A DNA stretch of 64,000 nucleotides from Amycolatopsis tolypomycina. Its GTDB lineage: Bacteria; Actinomycetota; Actinomycetes; Mycobacteriales; Pseudonocardiaceae. This document shows positions 27,074 through 35,674 of the stretch, piece after piece. The stretch's first letter is position 1. Each line of letters opens with the position of its first letter. The DNA lies in contig NZ_FNSO01000004.1 of the NCBI RefSeq assembly GCF_900105945.1, positions 3,844,001 to 3,908,000 on the forward strand. The letters are read 5' to 3'. The translations under genes and the position numbers were made by a program. A model generated the notes under the pieces. That model was not told where the DNA came from. It worked only from the letters and a program-made list of their open reading frames with translations, and did not search any database.

Positions 27074-30000
27074 GGCAGGTCAGCGTCGGCACCGCCCAGT
27101 CGGCGTGGTCCTGGCCGTTGCCGTCGCCCACGATCAGGTCGAGCACCTGGGCGCCGGTGACGTCGACGTCGACCGGGACCGCCGCCTGGCCGCCGCGGAC
27201 CACCGGCGTCGTCACCCGCGTGACGCCGTCGACCGCGACGCTGAAGGTCACGCTGCCGCCGGTCCCGGTCTCGCCGTCGACGCCCACCGCGGCCGTCAGC
27301 CGGGTGCACGTGCCCGCCAGGTAGAGCTGGACGTCGCTCGCCGCGTGCACGCCGAGGCCCTTGGCGTAGGCCACCCCGCCGATGGTCATCGGCTTGCCGT
27401 CGCCCGCGCTCGCTTCGCCGTTGCTGGTGTCGCGTTCGACCGGGCCCCAGCCGTTCGTGGCGGTGAGGAACGGCAGCGAGCTGACGGCCGCCTGCCCCGC
27501 GGGCGGTGCCGGGGGAACGGCCCCCACGATCCGTTCCCCGGTCACCGACCCCGGGCGGCCCGCCTGCCGGTAGGCGACCGCGACCTTCAGCGCGGCGGTG
27601 TCCACAGTGGAGGGTGGCGTGACGGTCCAGGTGAACGTCGCCGACTTGCCGCCGTCGATCCGCGCGACCGAAGGCGGTGCCGCGGCGCCGACCGTCCACC
27701 CGGCCGGCGCGGTGAGCGCCGGCTTGACGTCGAACGCCGGCGGCGCGCCCGCCGGGACCCGCACGGTCGCCGACGCGGTGAACGCCTGGCCGCCCGACGC
27801 GGTGTCCGGCGCGGTCAGGGACACCCCGGCCGTCGGTGCCGGCGGCATGGCGTACCGCACGGGGTCGTAGCCGGGCGACGCGTTCGGCCGGACGGTCAGC
27901 GGCGAGCGGTAGCTGCCGTAGTTCGTCCAGGCGATCGTGCCGAGGCCGCCGGTGCTGCCGTCGAGGTTCCACACCGCGACGGCGATCGTGTTGCGGCCGT
28001 TCGGGTTCAGGACGCCGTTCGGGATCGGGAAGCTGTGCTGCGGCCCGAGGTAGTTGACGTACTGGCCGAGCTGCCAGCCGTTGACGAAGATCAGCGCCCG
28101 GTACTGCCGCGCCGGGTCGTCGGTGATCGTCAGGCCGAGCGAGGTGTCCTGACCGCGCGGCAGGTCGAGGTCCGCGGTGGTCCGGTACCACGACACGCCC
28201 GGCGTCGTGTCCTTCACCGGGAGCGAGGCCGATGCCCAGCCGCGGTCCGGGAAGCCGGGCAGCGACCAGCCCGCGCGCTCGCCGTAGAGCCCGCCGGTGT
28301 TGAGCGGCCCGCGCACCTGGTCCAGACCGGTTTCGCCGCCGCGGACGCCCTGCAGCTGCCAGGTCACCGACGTCAGCGGGGTGCCGGTCAGCCGCGCGGC
28401 GGTGAGCCCGCGCGCGGCCTTGTTGCCGTTGCTGGCGCCGTAGTCCTCTTCGTGGCCCATGTTCACGGTCAGCACGGAGAGCTCGTTGTCGCCGGGCTTG
28501 AGGGCACCCGCCGGGAAGGGGAAGGTGTGCTGCGGGCTGGTGGAGCTGCCGAGGAAGACGCCGTTGAGCCACGCCGAGAACGCCCCGGCCGGGCCGCCGC
28601 TCTGGCTGGAAAGGGTGATCCCGGTCTGCTTCCCGTCGCCGGTGAAGTGGCCGCGGTACCAGGTGTTGCCGGTGTGGAAGCCGTAGTCGTCGGCGAAGAG
28701 GACGGGTTTCGTGCCGAGCGCGGTCGAGCTGTTGGTGGTCTCCTTGTCCGCGACGGGCCACGCCGAGTCGTCGAAGCCCGGCTGGCTCTCCGGAGACTCC
28801 TGCTGGTGCTTCCAGCCGGTCAGGGCGGGCAGCGTGACGGCCTTCGCGGTCGGGGCGGTTCCGGTCAGGCTGCCGCTCGACGTCGGCTTCGCAGGCACCC
28901 AGGACCCGTTCCACAGCAGCGTTTTCGCCGTGCTGAAGACCTCGAAGGCGCCGTCGGTGCCGGTGTCGCCGGTCAGCGCCAGCACGCCGTACTGCTCGGC
29001 CGCGGTCCGCACCAGGTGGGTACCGCGGACCAGCACCGGACCGGCCGCGGTGTCCTGGCGCCAGAAGGTCGCCGCCGTCGCCTTGTCGGCGAGCAGCAGG
29101 AGCAGCGGGCGCGCACCGGGCGCGGTGACGAGCACGCGGGCCAGGCCGTCGTGGGTGTAGTTGAGCCGCAGGTCGCCGCGGGCGGCGTCCCAAGTGGACG
29201 TGGCGGCGCCGCCGAGGACCTGCACGGACGGCTGCTTCGCGAACCGCAGCACGGTCTCGCCGGGCCCGCCCTTGTCACCGTAGAGCACGGCGACGTCCCG
29301 GCCGCCGATGGCAGCGGTCGTCATGATCTCCGACGTCGAGTACTGCATCCGCGCGGCACCGAGGTCATAGCCGGCGACGAGGATCTTCGACTGGCGGCCG
29401 TTCAACGTGATGCCGGTGCCGGGCTGCTGCGGCACGACCGGGTAGTAATCGGTGCTCCCGGACAGCAGATCGACGGCGTCCACCACGACGAAAGCGCCGT
29501 TCGCCTTCGCGTTCTTCTGCCCGGTGACGACGATCTTCAGCGTGTGCGGCCCGGCAGGCAGGTCACGCACCTCGTAACCGGTGATCTGGTTCTGCTTGCC
29601 CGCGGCGTAGAGGTCGACGGAAGAGACTTTGGCGTCGTCCAGGTAGACGTCGGCGATGCCGTGACTCGGGTCCTTCGACGTCACCCAGCGGATCCCGCTG
29701 CCGGTGAAGGGAATGCTGACGCTGTCGCCGTCGACGTTGGAGAAGGACTCGGTGTGCTGGTAGTCGCCGCCGGTGTAGTTGACCTCGGGCCCGACGTGGC
29801 TCCAGGTGCCGGTGTAGGCGACCTCGGTGGCGCGGTCGTCGTAGGTGTAGCCGGCGTGCGCGGCGAGGTCGAGCGCGACGCTGGTGGTGTTCGTGGCGGT
29901 GGACGTCGAGTCGCTGTGGCGCAGGGTGTGGAACTGCGTGCGGGTGTCGGGGTTGATCCGCGCGGTGTCGGTGAGCGCCGGATCGGTCAGCGGCGCACCG

Positions 30001-31148
30001 GCGAGCCCGTCGGTCTTGGTCAGCGGCGCGACGGACTGGGTGAAGTAGCCGATCAGCTTGTCTTCGGCGTACTTCGGGTCGAACTGGCGGCCTTCGGTGA
30101 TGGCGGCGCCGTAGTCGTAGGAGGTGTAGTTCTGCGGGATCGCGCTCCAGCCCCAGGAGGTGCCGCCGTGCAGCATGTAGAAGCTCTGCACGGTGGCGCC
30201 GACGGCGATGTTCTGCTTGTAGAAGACGTTCGCGAACTGGTCGTTGATGAGCTGCGCGCACTTTTCGTAGCCAGGGCCGCCCCACGGGTCGAAGGCACCC
30301 CCCTGGAACTCGGCGGTGATGAGCGGCTTGCCGGGCACGTGGTCGTAGCTGATGTCCGGCACGCCGTTCCATTTGGCGGGGTTCGAGCAGTCGAAACCCT
30401 GCGGGTAGGAGTCGGCGGCATCGACGTCGAGGGCGGCATCCCCGGCGTTGAAGGTGCCGTTGTTGTTGCCGACGAGCGGAACGGTGATGCCGTCGGCGCG
30501 AGCCTTGCCCTCGAGGTGCTTCATGTAGGCGCGGCCGTCGGCGTTGCCGTTGTAGTACTCGTTTTCGACCTGGTAGGCGAGCACGCTCCCGGTGCCGTTG
30601 GTGAGCTGGTGCCGGGCGATGATGCGGTCGATCTGCGTCTGCCACTCGTCGGAGTACTCGAGGTAGACGGGATCGGCACTGCGGGTGTGCCCGGGAGTGG
30701 TGGACAGCCAGGTCGGGAACCCACCCCCGTCGACCTCGGCGTTGATGTAGGGCCCGGGCCGCGCGATGACGTAGAGGCCGGCCTGCTGAGCCATGTCGAG
30801 GAGCCGGTCGAGGTCCCGAACGCCGGTGAAGTCGTAGACGCCCTGTTTCGGCGAGTGGTAACCCCAGTCGAAGTAGAGCGAGGTCGCGTTGAAGCCGGCG
30901 GCCTTCATCTTCTGGAAGACGTCGAGCCAGAGATCGGGACTGGGCAGGCGGTAGGAGTGGAACTCACCGGACCACAGGTAGATGCGCTTCCCATCGACGA
31001 GGAAGGAGTACCCATCGTAGGTGACGGAGTGCAAGGCCCCCGGCCTCCCTGGCGCGGCGTGCGCCCCCGGGGCGGCAACACCGGCAAAGGCAAGCAGGGC
31101 GGAAAGCAGAACGGCGAGCAGCATCCGGCAACGGCGAGCGGAGCGCAT
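27054..31148 (-). CDS. Secreted multidomain GH35 beta-galactosidase
   Basis: A 1364-residue exported protein. After a signal peptide (about 1-33) comes the GH35 TIM barrel (about 40-350) with YQVENEYYNG carrying the acid/base Glu197 and LITAEFQGG carrying the nucleophile Glu280. Downstream lie beta-rich domains including two jelly-roll galactose-binding-like modules (around 810-900 and 930-1060), a NEW3-type immunoglobulin domain (about 1110-1200) and a C-terminal NPCBM carbohydrate-binding module (about 1225-1364, YAKGLGVHAASDVQLYL). It releases terminal beta-galactose from galactan or arabinogalactan outside the cell. ATG 31148 has an AGGAGG site and starts the signal peptide. A LacI-type operator lies 103 bp upstream, and the second LacI gene is next upstream on the same strand. 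Confidence 0.93.
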   Translation of the reverse strand: MRSARRCRMLLAVLLSALLAFAGVAAPGAHAAPGRPGALHSVTYDGYSFLVDGKRIYLWSGEFHSYRLPSPDLWLDVFQKMKAAGFNATSLYFDWGYHSPKQGVYDFTGVRDLDRLLDMAQQAGLYVIARPGPYINAEVDGGGFPTWLSTTPGHTRSADPVYLEYSDEWQTQIDRIIARHQLTNGTGSVLAYQVENEYYNGNADGRAYMKHLEGKARADGITVPLVGNNNGTFNAGDAALDVDAADSYPQGFDCSNPAKWNGVPDISYDHVPGKPLITAEFQGGAFDPWGGPGYEKCAQLINDQFANVFYKQNIAVGATVQSFYMLHGGTSWGWSAIPQNYTSYDYGAAITEGRQFDPKYAEDKLIGYFTQSVAPLTKTDGLAGAPLTDPALTDTARINPDTRTQFHTLRHSDSTSTATNTTSVALDLAAHAGYTYDDRATEVAYTGTWSHVGPEVNYTGGDYQHTESFSNVDGDSVSIPFTGSGIRWVTSKDPSHGIADVYLDDAKVSSVDLYAAGKQNQITGYEVRDLPAGPHTLKIVVTGQKNAKANGAFVVVDAVDLLSGSTDYYPVVPQQPGTGITLNGRQSKILVAGYDLGAARMQYSTSEIMTTAAIGGRDVAVLYGDKGGPGETVLRFAKQPSVQVLGGAATSTWDAARGDLRLNYTHDGLARVLVTAPGARPLLLLLADKATAATFWRQDTAAGPVLVRGTHLVRTAAEQYGVLALTGDTGTDGAFEVFSTAKTLLWNGSWVPAKPTSSGSLTGTAPTAKAVTLPALTGWKHQQESPESQPGFDDSAWPVADKETTNSSTALGTKPVLFADDYGFHTGNTWYRGHFTGDGKQTGITLSSQSGGPAGAFSAWLNGVFLGSSTSPQHTFPFPAGALKPGDNELSVLTVNMGHEEDYGASNGNKAARGLTAARLTGTPLTSVTWQLQGVRGGETGLDQVRGPLNTGGLYGERAGWSLPGFPDRGWASASLPVKDTTPGVSWYRTTADLDLPRGQDTSLGLTITDDPARQYRALIFVNGWQLGQYVNYLGPQHSFPIPNGVLNPNGRNTIAVAVWNLDGSTGGLGTIAWTNYGSYRSPLTVRPNASPGYDPVRYAMPPAPTAGVSLTAPDTASGGQAFTASATVRVPAGAPPAFDVKPALTAPAGWTVGAAAPPSVARIDGGKSATFTWTVTPPSTVDTAALKVAVAYRQAGRPGSVTGERIVGAVPPAPPAGQAAVSSLPFLTATNGWGPVERDTSNGEASAGDGKPMTIGGVAYAKGLGVHAASDVQLYLAGTCTRLTAAVGVDGETGTGGSVTFSVAVDGVTRVTTPVVRGGQAAVPVDVDVTGAQVLDLIVGDGNGQDHADWAVPTLTCLTPPAG

Positions 31149-31250
31149 CCGGGCCTCCTGAGCGGCGGGGACCACAATCGAACACGAACCTTTGCCGACC
31201 ACACAGAAGCGGTCAAGATACAACACCAAGATGGATCAGTGCGGAGGGAT

Positions 31251-31264
31251 TGTTAGCGTTAACA
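31251..31264. promoter_or_regulatory. LacI-type operator upstream of the GH35 gene
   Basis: TGTTAGCGTTAACA, a 14-bp palindrome with one mismatched pair, matching the sites at 19675 and 20835. It lies 103 bp upstream of the GH35 start in a 420-bp intergenic region. Confidence 0.75.
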
Positions 31265-31307
31265 GCAGTGGGGCGAAAGGGATTTGACGAGGCAAACCCG
31301 CCAAACT

Positions 31308-31346
31308 GGAGGAGGAGGAGGAGGAGGAGGCGGCGGCGGCGGCGGA
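31308..31346. repeat. Trinucleotide repeat (GGA)7(GGC)5 GGA
   Basis: Seven GGA units are followed by five GGC units and one more GGA. The block lies 44 bp upstream of the GH35 operator (on the GH35 side of the second LacI gene). It is not inside a credible gene. The strand-asymmetric purine tract may be length-variable. Confidence 0.8.
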
Positions 31347-31449
31347 GGGCCCGGCAGCCAACCCACCGCAAGCCAAAGGAAGCCCGGCAGCCTCCCCACC
31401 GCAACAGACGACGCCCAGACCCCCCGCAACCCCGATCCGAAGCCGAAAC

Positions 31450-31509
31450 ACGGCCGGCGGCGCCGGGTCAAGGCACGCTTTCCCGCCTTGACGCGGTGCC
31501 GCCGGCCGT
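31450..31509 (-). terminator. Large two-tier hairpin terminator after LacI copy 2
   Basis: The outer 12-bp stem (ACGGCCGGCGGC at 31450-31461; complement at 31498-31509) encloses an inner 8-bp stem (GTCAAGGC at 31467-31474; complement at 31485-31492). It starts 60 bp after the LacI stop. With the operator and triplet repeat it accounts for most structure in 31149-31568; no gene was seen there. Confidence 0.7.
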
Positions 31510-31568
31510 AGTCACAATCGGCGATCGGGGTGGCGGAAACCCGGCAGGAGCAGAAAACCCCACCGGGA

Positions 31569-32612
31569 TCAGTGCGGCCCAGTACTCTCCCGAACCACCA
31601 ACTCAGCAGCCACCAAATGCCGAGCCCCCGCATCACCACCGGCCATCCGCTCCTCGAGCAACCCGAACGTCCGCCGCCCAACCTCGATGAAATCCTGCCG
31701 CACCGTCGTCAACGGCGGCGTGAAGAACTCCGCCTCCGGCACATCGTCGAACCCCGCAACGTGCACATCCTCCGGCACCCGGATCCCGGCCTCGGTGAAC
31801 GCCCGCAACAACCCCAGCGCCATCTGGTCATTGGCCGAAAACACCGCCTTGAGCCCCCGCTTGCCCACCAGCGCGCGCCCGGCCTCGTACCCCGACCGCG
31901 GGCTCCAGTCGCCGCGGACCACCGCCGGGACGCGGGCGCCGTGGCTCTCCAGGGTCTCGCGCCAGCCGCGCTCGCGGTCGCGGGCCTCCAGCCAGTCCTC
32001 CGGGCCTGCCAGGTGCCAGACCGTCCGGTGACCGCGGGACAGCAGGTGCTCGGTGGCCAGGCGGGCGCCGTCGTACTGGTCGACCGAAATCACCGGGACC
32101 GGCGCCGCCTCGCCGCCGCCGACCGCCACCAGGGGGATGTCCGACGGGGCGGCCGCGAGCGCGCGGCCGGCCGTCACGTGCGGGGCGATCACCACGATCC
32201 CCTCCACCGCCTGGCGCCGGAGGCTCTCCACCGCGTCGCCGATCGACGTCCGGCCCGGGCGCGTCACGCTGCAGATCGCGACACCGTAGCCCGCCTCGCG
32301 GGCCGCGTTCTCGATGCCGTAGAGCGTGCTCGCCGGTCCGTAGAGATTGGACTCGAGCGCGACCACGCCGAGCGTGCCCGACCGGCCGGTGACCAGCGCC
32401 CGCGCGGCCGTGTTGGGCCGGTAGCCGAGCTTCTGCACCGCGGCGAGCACCCGCTCGCGGGTCTCCGGGCGCACCGGCCCGCTCTCGTTGACCACGCGCG
32501 AAACCGTCATGTGCGAGACACCGGCCATGCCGGCGACGTCGGCCAGGCTCGGCTGCCGCGGCCCCGGCGGGGAAGTCCTCGTCTGCTCCCCCGGCTTCGC
32601 CCGGTCCACCAC
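31569..32612 (-). CDS. LacI-family transcriptional repressor, copy 2
   Basis: A 347-residue repressor, the same length as the one at 19725-20768 and highly similar along its whole length, including the HTH recognition segment AGVSHMTVSRV. Start is GTG at 32612 (or the adjacent GTG 3 bp on), preceded by GGAGGGGG; longer in-frame extensions lack a ribosome-binding site and would not match copy 1. The nearly identical HTH predicts recognition of the same operator. Differences are concentrated in the ligand-binding domain, so the two may answer to different inducers. It is immediately upstream of GH35 on the same strand but separated by a strong terminator. Confidence 0.92.
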   Translation of the reverse strand: MVDRAKPGEQTRTSPPGPRQPSLADVAGMAGVSHMTVSRVVNESGPVRPETRERVLAAVQKLGYRPNTAARALVTGRSGTLGVVALESNLYGPASTLYGIENAAREAGYGVAICSVTRPGRTSIGDAVESLRRQAVEGIVVIAPHVTAGRALAAAPSDIPLVAVGGGEAAPVPVISVDQYDGARLATEHLLSRGHRTVWHLAGPEDWLEARDRERGWRETLESHGARVPAVVRGDWSPRSGYEAGRALVGKRGLKAVFSANDQMALGLLRAFTEAGIRVPEDVHVAGFDDVPEAEFFTPPLTTVRQDFIEVGRRTFGLLEERMAGGDAGARHLVAAELVVRESTGPH

Positions 32613-32724
32613 CCTGGCCCCCTCCACGTCGTACCGCCTCACCCCCGAGACGGTACCGCCGAACCGGCGCTTTCCGGACGTCCCGCGCCGGGCCCGGACC
32701 GCCCGGGGAAAACGGAGAACGCTT

Positions 32725-32973
32725 TCACGGCCGCCACGGTGACTCACCGGGCTCGGCGAGCCCTCCGCCCGATCCCGGTGAGCGGGACATCGGGTCGTCG
32801 CGCGGTGCCGCGGTCGCCGTCGTGGCCACGCTCGTCGTCAACGACGGCGGGGCCGGCGGCCACAGCACCGCTTCGGCCGGCTCCGGGGGCCGCAGCCGCG
32901 CGGCCAGCACGAGGACCGCCGCCACCGCGGCGACGCACGTCCCGGCCAGCAGCATCGCGATTCGTCGGCGCAT
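32725..32973 (-). CDS. Small single-span membrane protein, hypothetical
   Basis: An 82-residue frame with one hydrophobic segment near the N-terminus (MLLAGTCVAAVAAVLVLAA) and a Pro/Ala/Thr/Ser-rich tail. There is no recognisable family. It is divergent from the sigma factor gene, and its ribosome-binding site is weak. Composition is consistent with coding but the evidence is modest. Confidence 0.45.
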   Translation of the reverse strand: MRRRIAMLLAGTCVAAVAAVLVLAARLRPPEPAEAVLWPPAPPSLTTSVATTATAAPRDDPMSRSPGSGGGLAEPGESPWRP

Positions 32974-33078
32974 ACCTGCTGTTGTCCGTACCCCGGCACC
33001 CTGTTCGCCGGATGTGGCGTGCGTCTCACTCGGACGAGGGTCCGGGGACGCGGGCGGCGGGCCGCGACAACCAGTACC

Positions 33079-33648
33079 GTGACCAGAATCGTCGAACGGC
33101 TGGACCGGCCCGACCTCGCCGCGCGAGATCCGAAGGAGATCTTCGCGCGGCTCTTCGACGAGTACGCCCCTCCCCTGCGCGGCTACCTCGCGGGCCGGGT
33201 GGGCGTGCACGTCGCCGACGACCTCGTGGCGGAGACCTTCGTCGTCGCGCTGCGAAGACGGGCGAGCTACGACCCGCGGAAGGCGCCGATCCGCGGCTGG
33301 CTCTACGGCATCGCCACCAACCTGCTGCGCAACCACGTGCGCCAGGAGGTCCGCGGCTTCCGGCTGACCGCGAAGGCCGGGGCCGAAGACCGGCCCGCCG
33401 AAAACCACGACACGACGGTCGCCGGCCGGGTCGACGCGGCGGCGCGGCTGCGCGTGCTCGCCGGCGAACTCGCCGCACTGTCCGAACAGGACCGCGACGT
33501 CCTGCTGCTCACGTCCTGGGCCGGTCTCGAACCGGCCGAAGTCGCCGAGGCGCTCGGCGTGCCCGCGAGCACGGTGCGCTCGCGGCTGCACCGCGTGCGC
33601 CACCGGCTCCAGGCCCGGCTCGTCCCCACCGAGGAGAACCAGTCATGA
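33079..33648 (+). CDS. RNA polymerase sigma-70-family (ECF-like) sigma factor
   Basis: A 189-residue sigma factor from GTG 33079. Region 2 is visible as FARLFDEYAPPLRGYLAGRV...VADDLVAETFVVAL and region 4 as LSEQDRDVLLLTSWAGLEPAEVAEAL...STVRSRLHRVRHRL. Codons further upstream are in frame, but similarity starts after this GTG; the start is uncertain because no strong ribosome-binding site is seen. The stop overlaps the downstream ATG (ATGA), pairing it with a membrane protein of the CU044_5270 family. That pairing is recurrent in actinomycetes, and the partner probably modulates or is controlled by the sigma factor. Confidence 0.88.
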   Translation: MTRIVERLDRPDLAARDPKEIFARLFDEYAPPLRGYLAGRVGVHVADDLVAETFVVALRRRASYDPRKAPIRGWLYGIATNLLRNHVRQEVRGFRLTAKAGAEDRPAENHDTTVAGRVDAAARLRVLAGELAALSEQDRDVLLLTSWAGLEPAEVAEALGVPASTVRSRLHRVRHRLQARLVPTEENQS

Positions 33649-34763
33649 ACGAGCTCGACGAGACCCTCGAGCTGCTCCACCGCGACGTCCGCACCGCCCC
33701 GGCCGACCTGTCCGCGGCCCGCGCCCGGCTGCTGGCCGAGCTCGACGCCGCACCCGTGATCCCCTTGCGCCCGAAGCGCGTGCGCCGGTTCGCGCTGCCG
33801 GTCGCCGCCGCCGTGGCGGGCGTGGTGGCGGTGACGGTCGTCGTCGTCCAGCAGCGCCCGACGGCTCCGGCGCCCGGCCCGGCCGCCGCACCGCCGGTCC
33901 GGACCACTGCCTCGCCGCCGGTGCCGACGGCGGCCGCCCCGGACATCCGGCTGATGTCGGCGGCCCAGGTGCTGACGCGGGCCGCGGACGTCACCGTCGG
34001 CGCGGCCGACCAGCCCGTCGGGCCGGGGCAGTTCCGGCTGGTCGCCGAGCACACCTGGGTGCAGCGCGGCGTCCAGACCGGCGACGGCACCGGCTACACC
34101 TACCTGTGGGAGCAGCAGGTCGACCGCTGGATCCCGGCGGACGAGCACGACGTCTGGCAGGAGACGCGCAAGATCCTGAGCACCGGCCGGTTCCTCGGCG
34201 GCTCGGTGCCGCAGGCGCAGGCACCCGAGCCGGCGATCACGAACACCGACCAGGGGCAGTGGCAGGGCCGCTGCGGCGACTTCTTCCCGAAGGCCAAGCC
34301 GGCGAAGAAGTGCGGGGACGCGGGCGACTGGGACAGCCCGGCGTTCTACGCCGCACTGCCCCGCGACCCGGCGGCCCTGTACGCGAAGCTGCAGCAGCTG
34401 ACGAAGGGCCGCGGCTCGACGCCGTCGGTGATGTTCCACTTCGGCATCGAGATCCTCCGCGCCGGGCAGATGCCGGCGCAGCTGCGGGCGCAGTGGTACC
34501 GGGCGCTGGCGAAGATCCCGGGCATCAAGGTGCTGGCCGCGTCGGCGAACCTGGACGGCCGCACCGGCGTCGCGCTCGGGCTCGACGACCGCCACGCGAT
34601 CCGCCAGCTGATCATCGACCCGGGCACGGGTGCCTTCCTCGGCGAGCGCACGATCGCCGGCGCGGAACCCGAGCAGCCGTGGCTCAAGCCGGGCACGGAA
34701 CTCGGCGCGAGCGCGATCACGACGGCGGTGGTCGGGCGGCTCGGCGAAGTCCCGCCGAAGTAG
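33645..34763 (+). CDS. CU044_5270-family membrane protein, sigma-factor partner
   Basis: A 372-residue protein: cytoplasmic N-terminus of about 45 residues (MNELDETLELLHRDV), one membrane span (about 48-68), a Pro/Ala-rich linker and a large extracytoplasmic domain with WVQRGVQTGDGTGY and EQQVDRWIPADE blocks and two Cys residues (CGDFF, KKCGD). This is the layout of CU044_5270-type proteins, which are encoded after sigma factors and may act like anti-sigma or sensing partners; the biochemical role is unproven. Coupled to the sigma gene by ATGA and followed by a strong terminator. Confidence 0.85.
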   Translation: MNELDETLELLHRDVRTAPADLSAARARLLAELDAAPVIPLRPKRVRRFALPVAAAVAGVVAVTVVVVQQRPTAPAPGPAAAPPVRTTASPPVPTAAAPDIRLMSAAQVLTRAADVTVGAADQPVGPGQFRLVAEHTWVQRGVQTGDGTGYTYLWEQQVDRWIPADEHDVWQETRKILSTGRFLGGSVPQAQAPEPAITNTDQGQWQGRCGDFFPKAKPAKKCGDAGDWDSPAFYAALPRDPAALYAKLQQLTKGRGSTPSVMFHFGIEILRAGQMPAQLRAQWYRALAKIPGIKVLAASANLDGRTGVALGLDDRHAIRQLIIDPGTGAFLGERTIAGAEPEQPWLKPGTELGASAITTAVVGRLGEVPPK

Positions 34764-34778
34764 CCCGCCCGGCCCATG

Positions 34779-34917
34779 CGCCCCAATGTGGCGTTCGGTG
34801 CGCTGGACGCACCGAACGCCACATTGGGTGCGTTGAACGGGCACTGCGGCGCGGAGCGCCTCCGTTGAGGGTGGTGGCGGGGGCATGGATGGAGCAACCA
34901 ACGCCACATTGGGGCGC
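34779..34917. terminator. Nested, duplicated hairpin terminator
   Basis: A perfect 21-bp stem with a 5-nt loop occupies 34782-34828. One arm occurs a third time at 34900-34917, so the left arm (34779-34796) can pair perfectly over 18 bp with either copy, giving two mutually exclusive hairpins. It lies between the convergent CU044_5270-type and HTH-regulator genes and probably stops both transcripts. Confidence 0.75.
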
Positions 34918-34929
34918 TGCTGCCCGGCG

Positions 34930-35586
34930 TCAGTCCCGGCCGAGGCGTACGCAGCAGAAGCCCGGCTGCGGGTCCAGCCGCGCGCGCAGCTTCTTCTCAC
35001 CCACGCCGGTGAGCATGCCCTCGACCAGCCCGAGGTTCATCTCGCACACCAGGCGCGTGTGGGCCTGCGCCAGCCGGTGGAACGGGCAGTTCACCAGCAC
35101 GACCTCGCCGTCCTGCGAGCGTGGCTCGAAGCCGTTGTCCTCCAGCGTGGCCACGAGGTCCCGGCCGCCGGCCGCCAGCTCGGCGCCGTGCTCGCGGGCG
35201 CACCGCGTGAGGATTTCCCGCGGCGAGCCGCCGGTTGCGTCGGCCTCCTCGACCGCCGCCGCCAGGAGCCGGCCCGCCAGCTCGTACTGGCGCTCGGGCA
35301 GCGACACGCTCACCTGACGGTCGGAGCGGCGGTACAGCTTCGCCGGGCGGCCCGCCCCCGGCCCGTTGCGGCCCGTGCGGCGCTCGTGCCCGACGGCCAG
35401 CAGCCGCTCGTCCACCAGGCGGTCGAGGTGGAACGCGACCGTCGCGCGCGGCACGCCGAGCGCCGCGGCGACGTCGTCCCGGCTCACCGGCTCCGCGCGG
35501 CGGACGACGTACTCGTACAACCGGCGCCGGGTCGGCTCGTCGAGTGCCGCGACCGCGGCCAGCGCCCCCGCCTGGGTCTCCTGCAT
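34930..35586 (-). CDS. HTH transcriptional regulator with C-terminal cysteine cluster (SufR-like)
   Basis: A 218-residue regulator (219 if the GTG one codon upstream is used). The N-terminus has a winged HTH (SRDDVAAALGVPRATVAFHLDRLVDERLLAV, about residues 37-67), and the C-terminus has cysteines arranged as VNCPFH, LVCEMN and FCCVRL, like the iron-sulfur regulator SufR and its COG2345 relatives. It may bind an Fe-S cluster or a metal, which is an inference. It is divergent from folE. A TAGAAT -10 box ends three bases before the GTG, so the mRNA is probably leaderless starting at the ATG. TTTTAGAA elements in both divergent promoters are candidate operators. Confidence 0.85.
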   Translation of the reverse strand: MQETQAGALAAVAALDEPTRRRLYEYVVRRAEPVSRDDVAAALGVPRATVAFHLDRLVDERLLAVGHERRTGRNGPGAGRPAKLYRRSDRQVSVSLPERQYELAGRLLAAAVEEADATGGSPREILTRCAREHGAELAAGGRDLVATLEDNGFEPRSQDGEVVLVNCPFHRLAQAHTRLVCEMNLGLVEGMLTGVGEKKLRARLDPQPGFCCVRLGRD

Positions 35587-35592
35587 CACCGC

Positions 35593-35661
35593 ATTCTAAA
35601 ACAAATACCTGTTGACGAAAACCCCGGGGAGCTTCTAACTTCGGTGTGACTTGATTTTAGA
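35593..35661. promoter_or_regulatory. Divergent promoter region of the HTH regulator and folE
   Basis: Rightward: TTGACG (35612-35617), 18-bp spacer, TAACTT (35636-35641). Leftward: -10 TAGAAT (complement of 35593-35598) abutting the regulator start. The inverted pair TTCTAAAA (35593-35600) and TTTTAGAA (35654-35661) overlaps the leftward -10 and sits directly on the folE ribosome-binding site, as expected for a regulator that controls both genes. Confidence 0.6.
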
Positions 35662-35674
35662 AGGAGGCACGTCC

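Noticed and set aside
27105..31256. Open frame of about 1380 codons opposite the GH35 gene
   Set aside because: The minus-strand frame has a signal peptide, GH35 catalytic motifs and a ribosome-binding site; the plus-strand frame has none and only Val/Gly/Arg/Asp-rich shadow sequence.
32717..32726. GAACGCTTTC as a LacI-like operator upstream of LacI copy 2
   Set aside because: Short, imperfect and different from the TGTTAGCG motif; probably chance.
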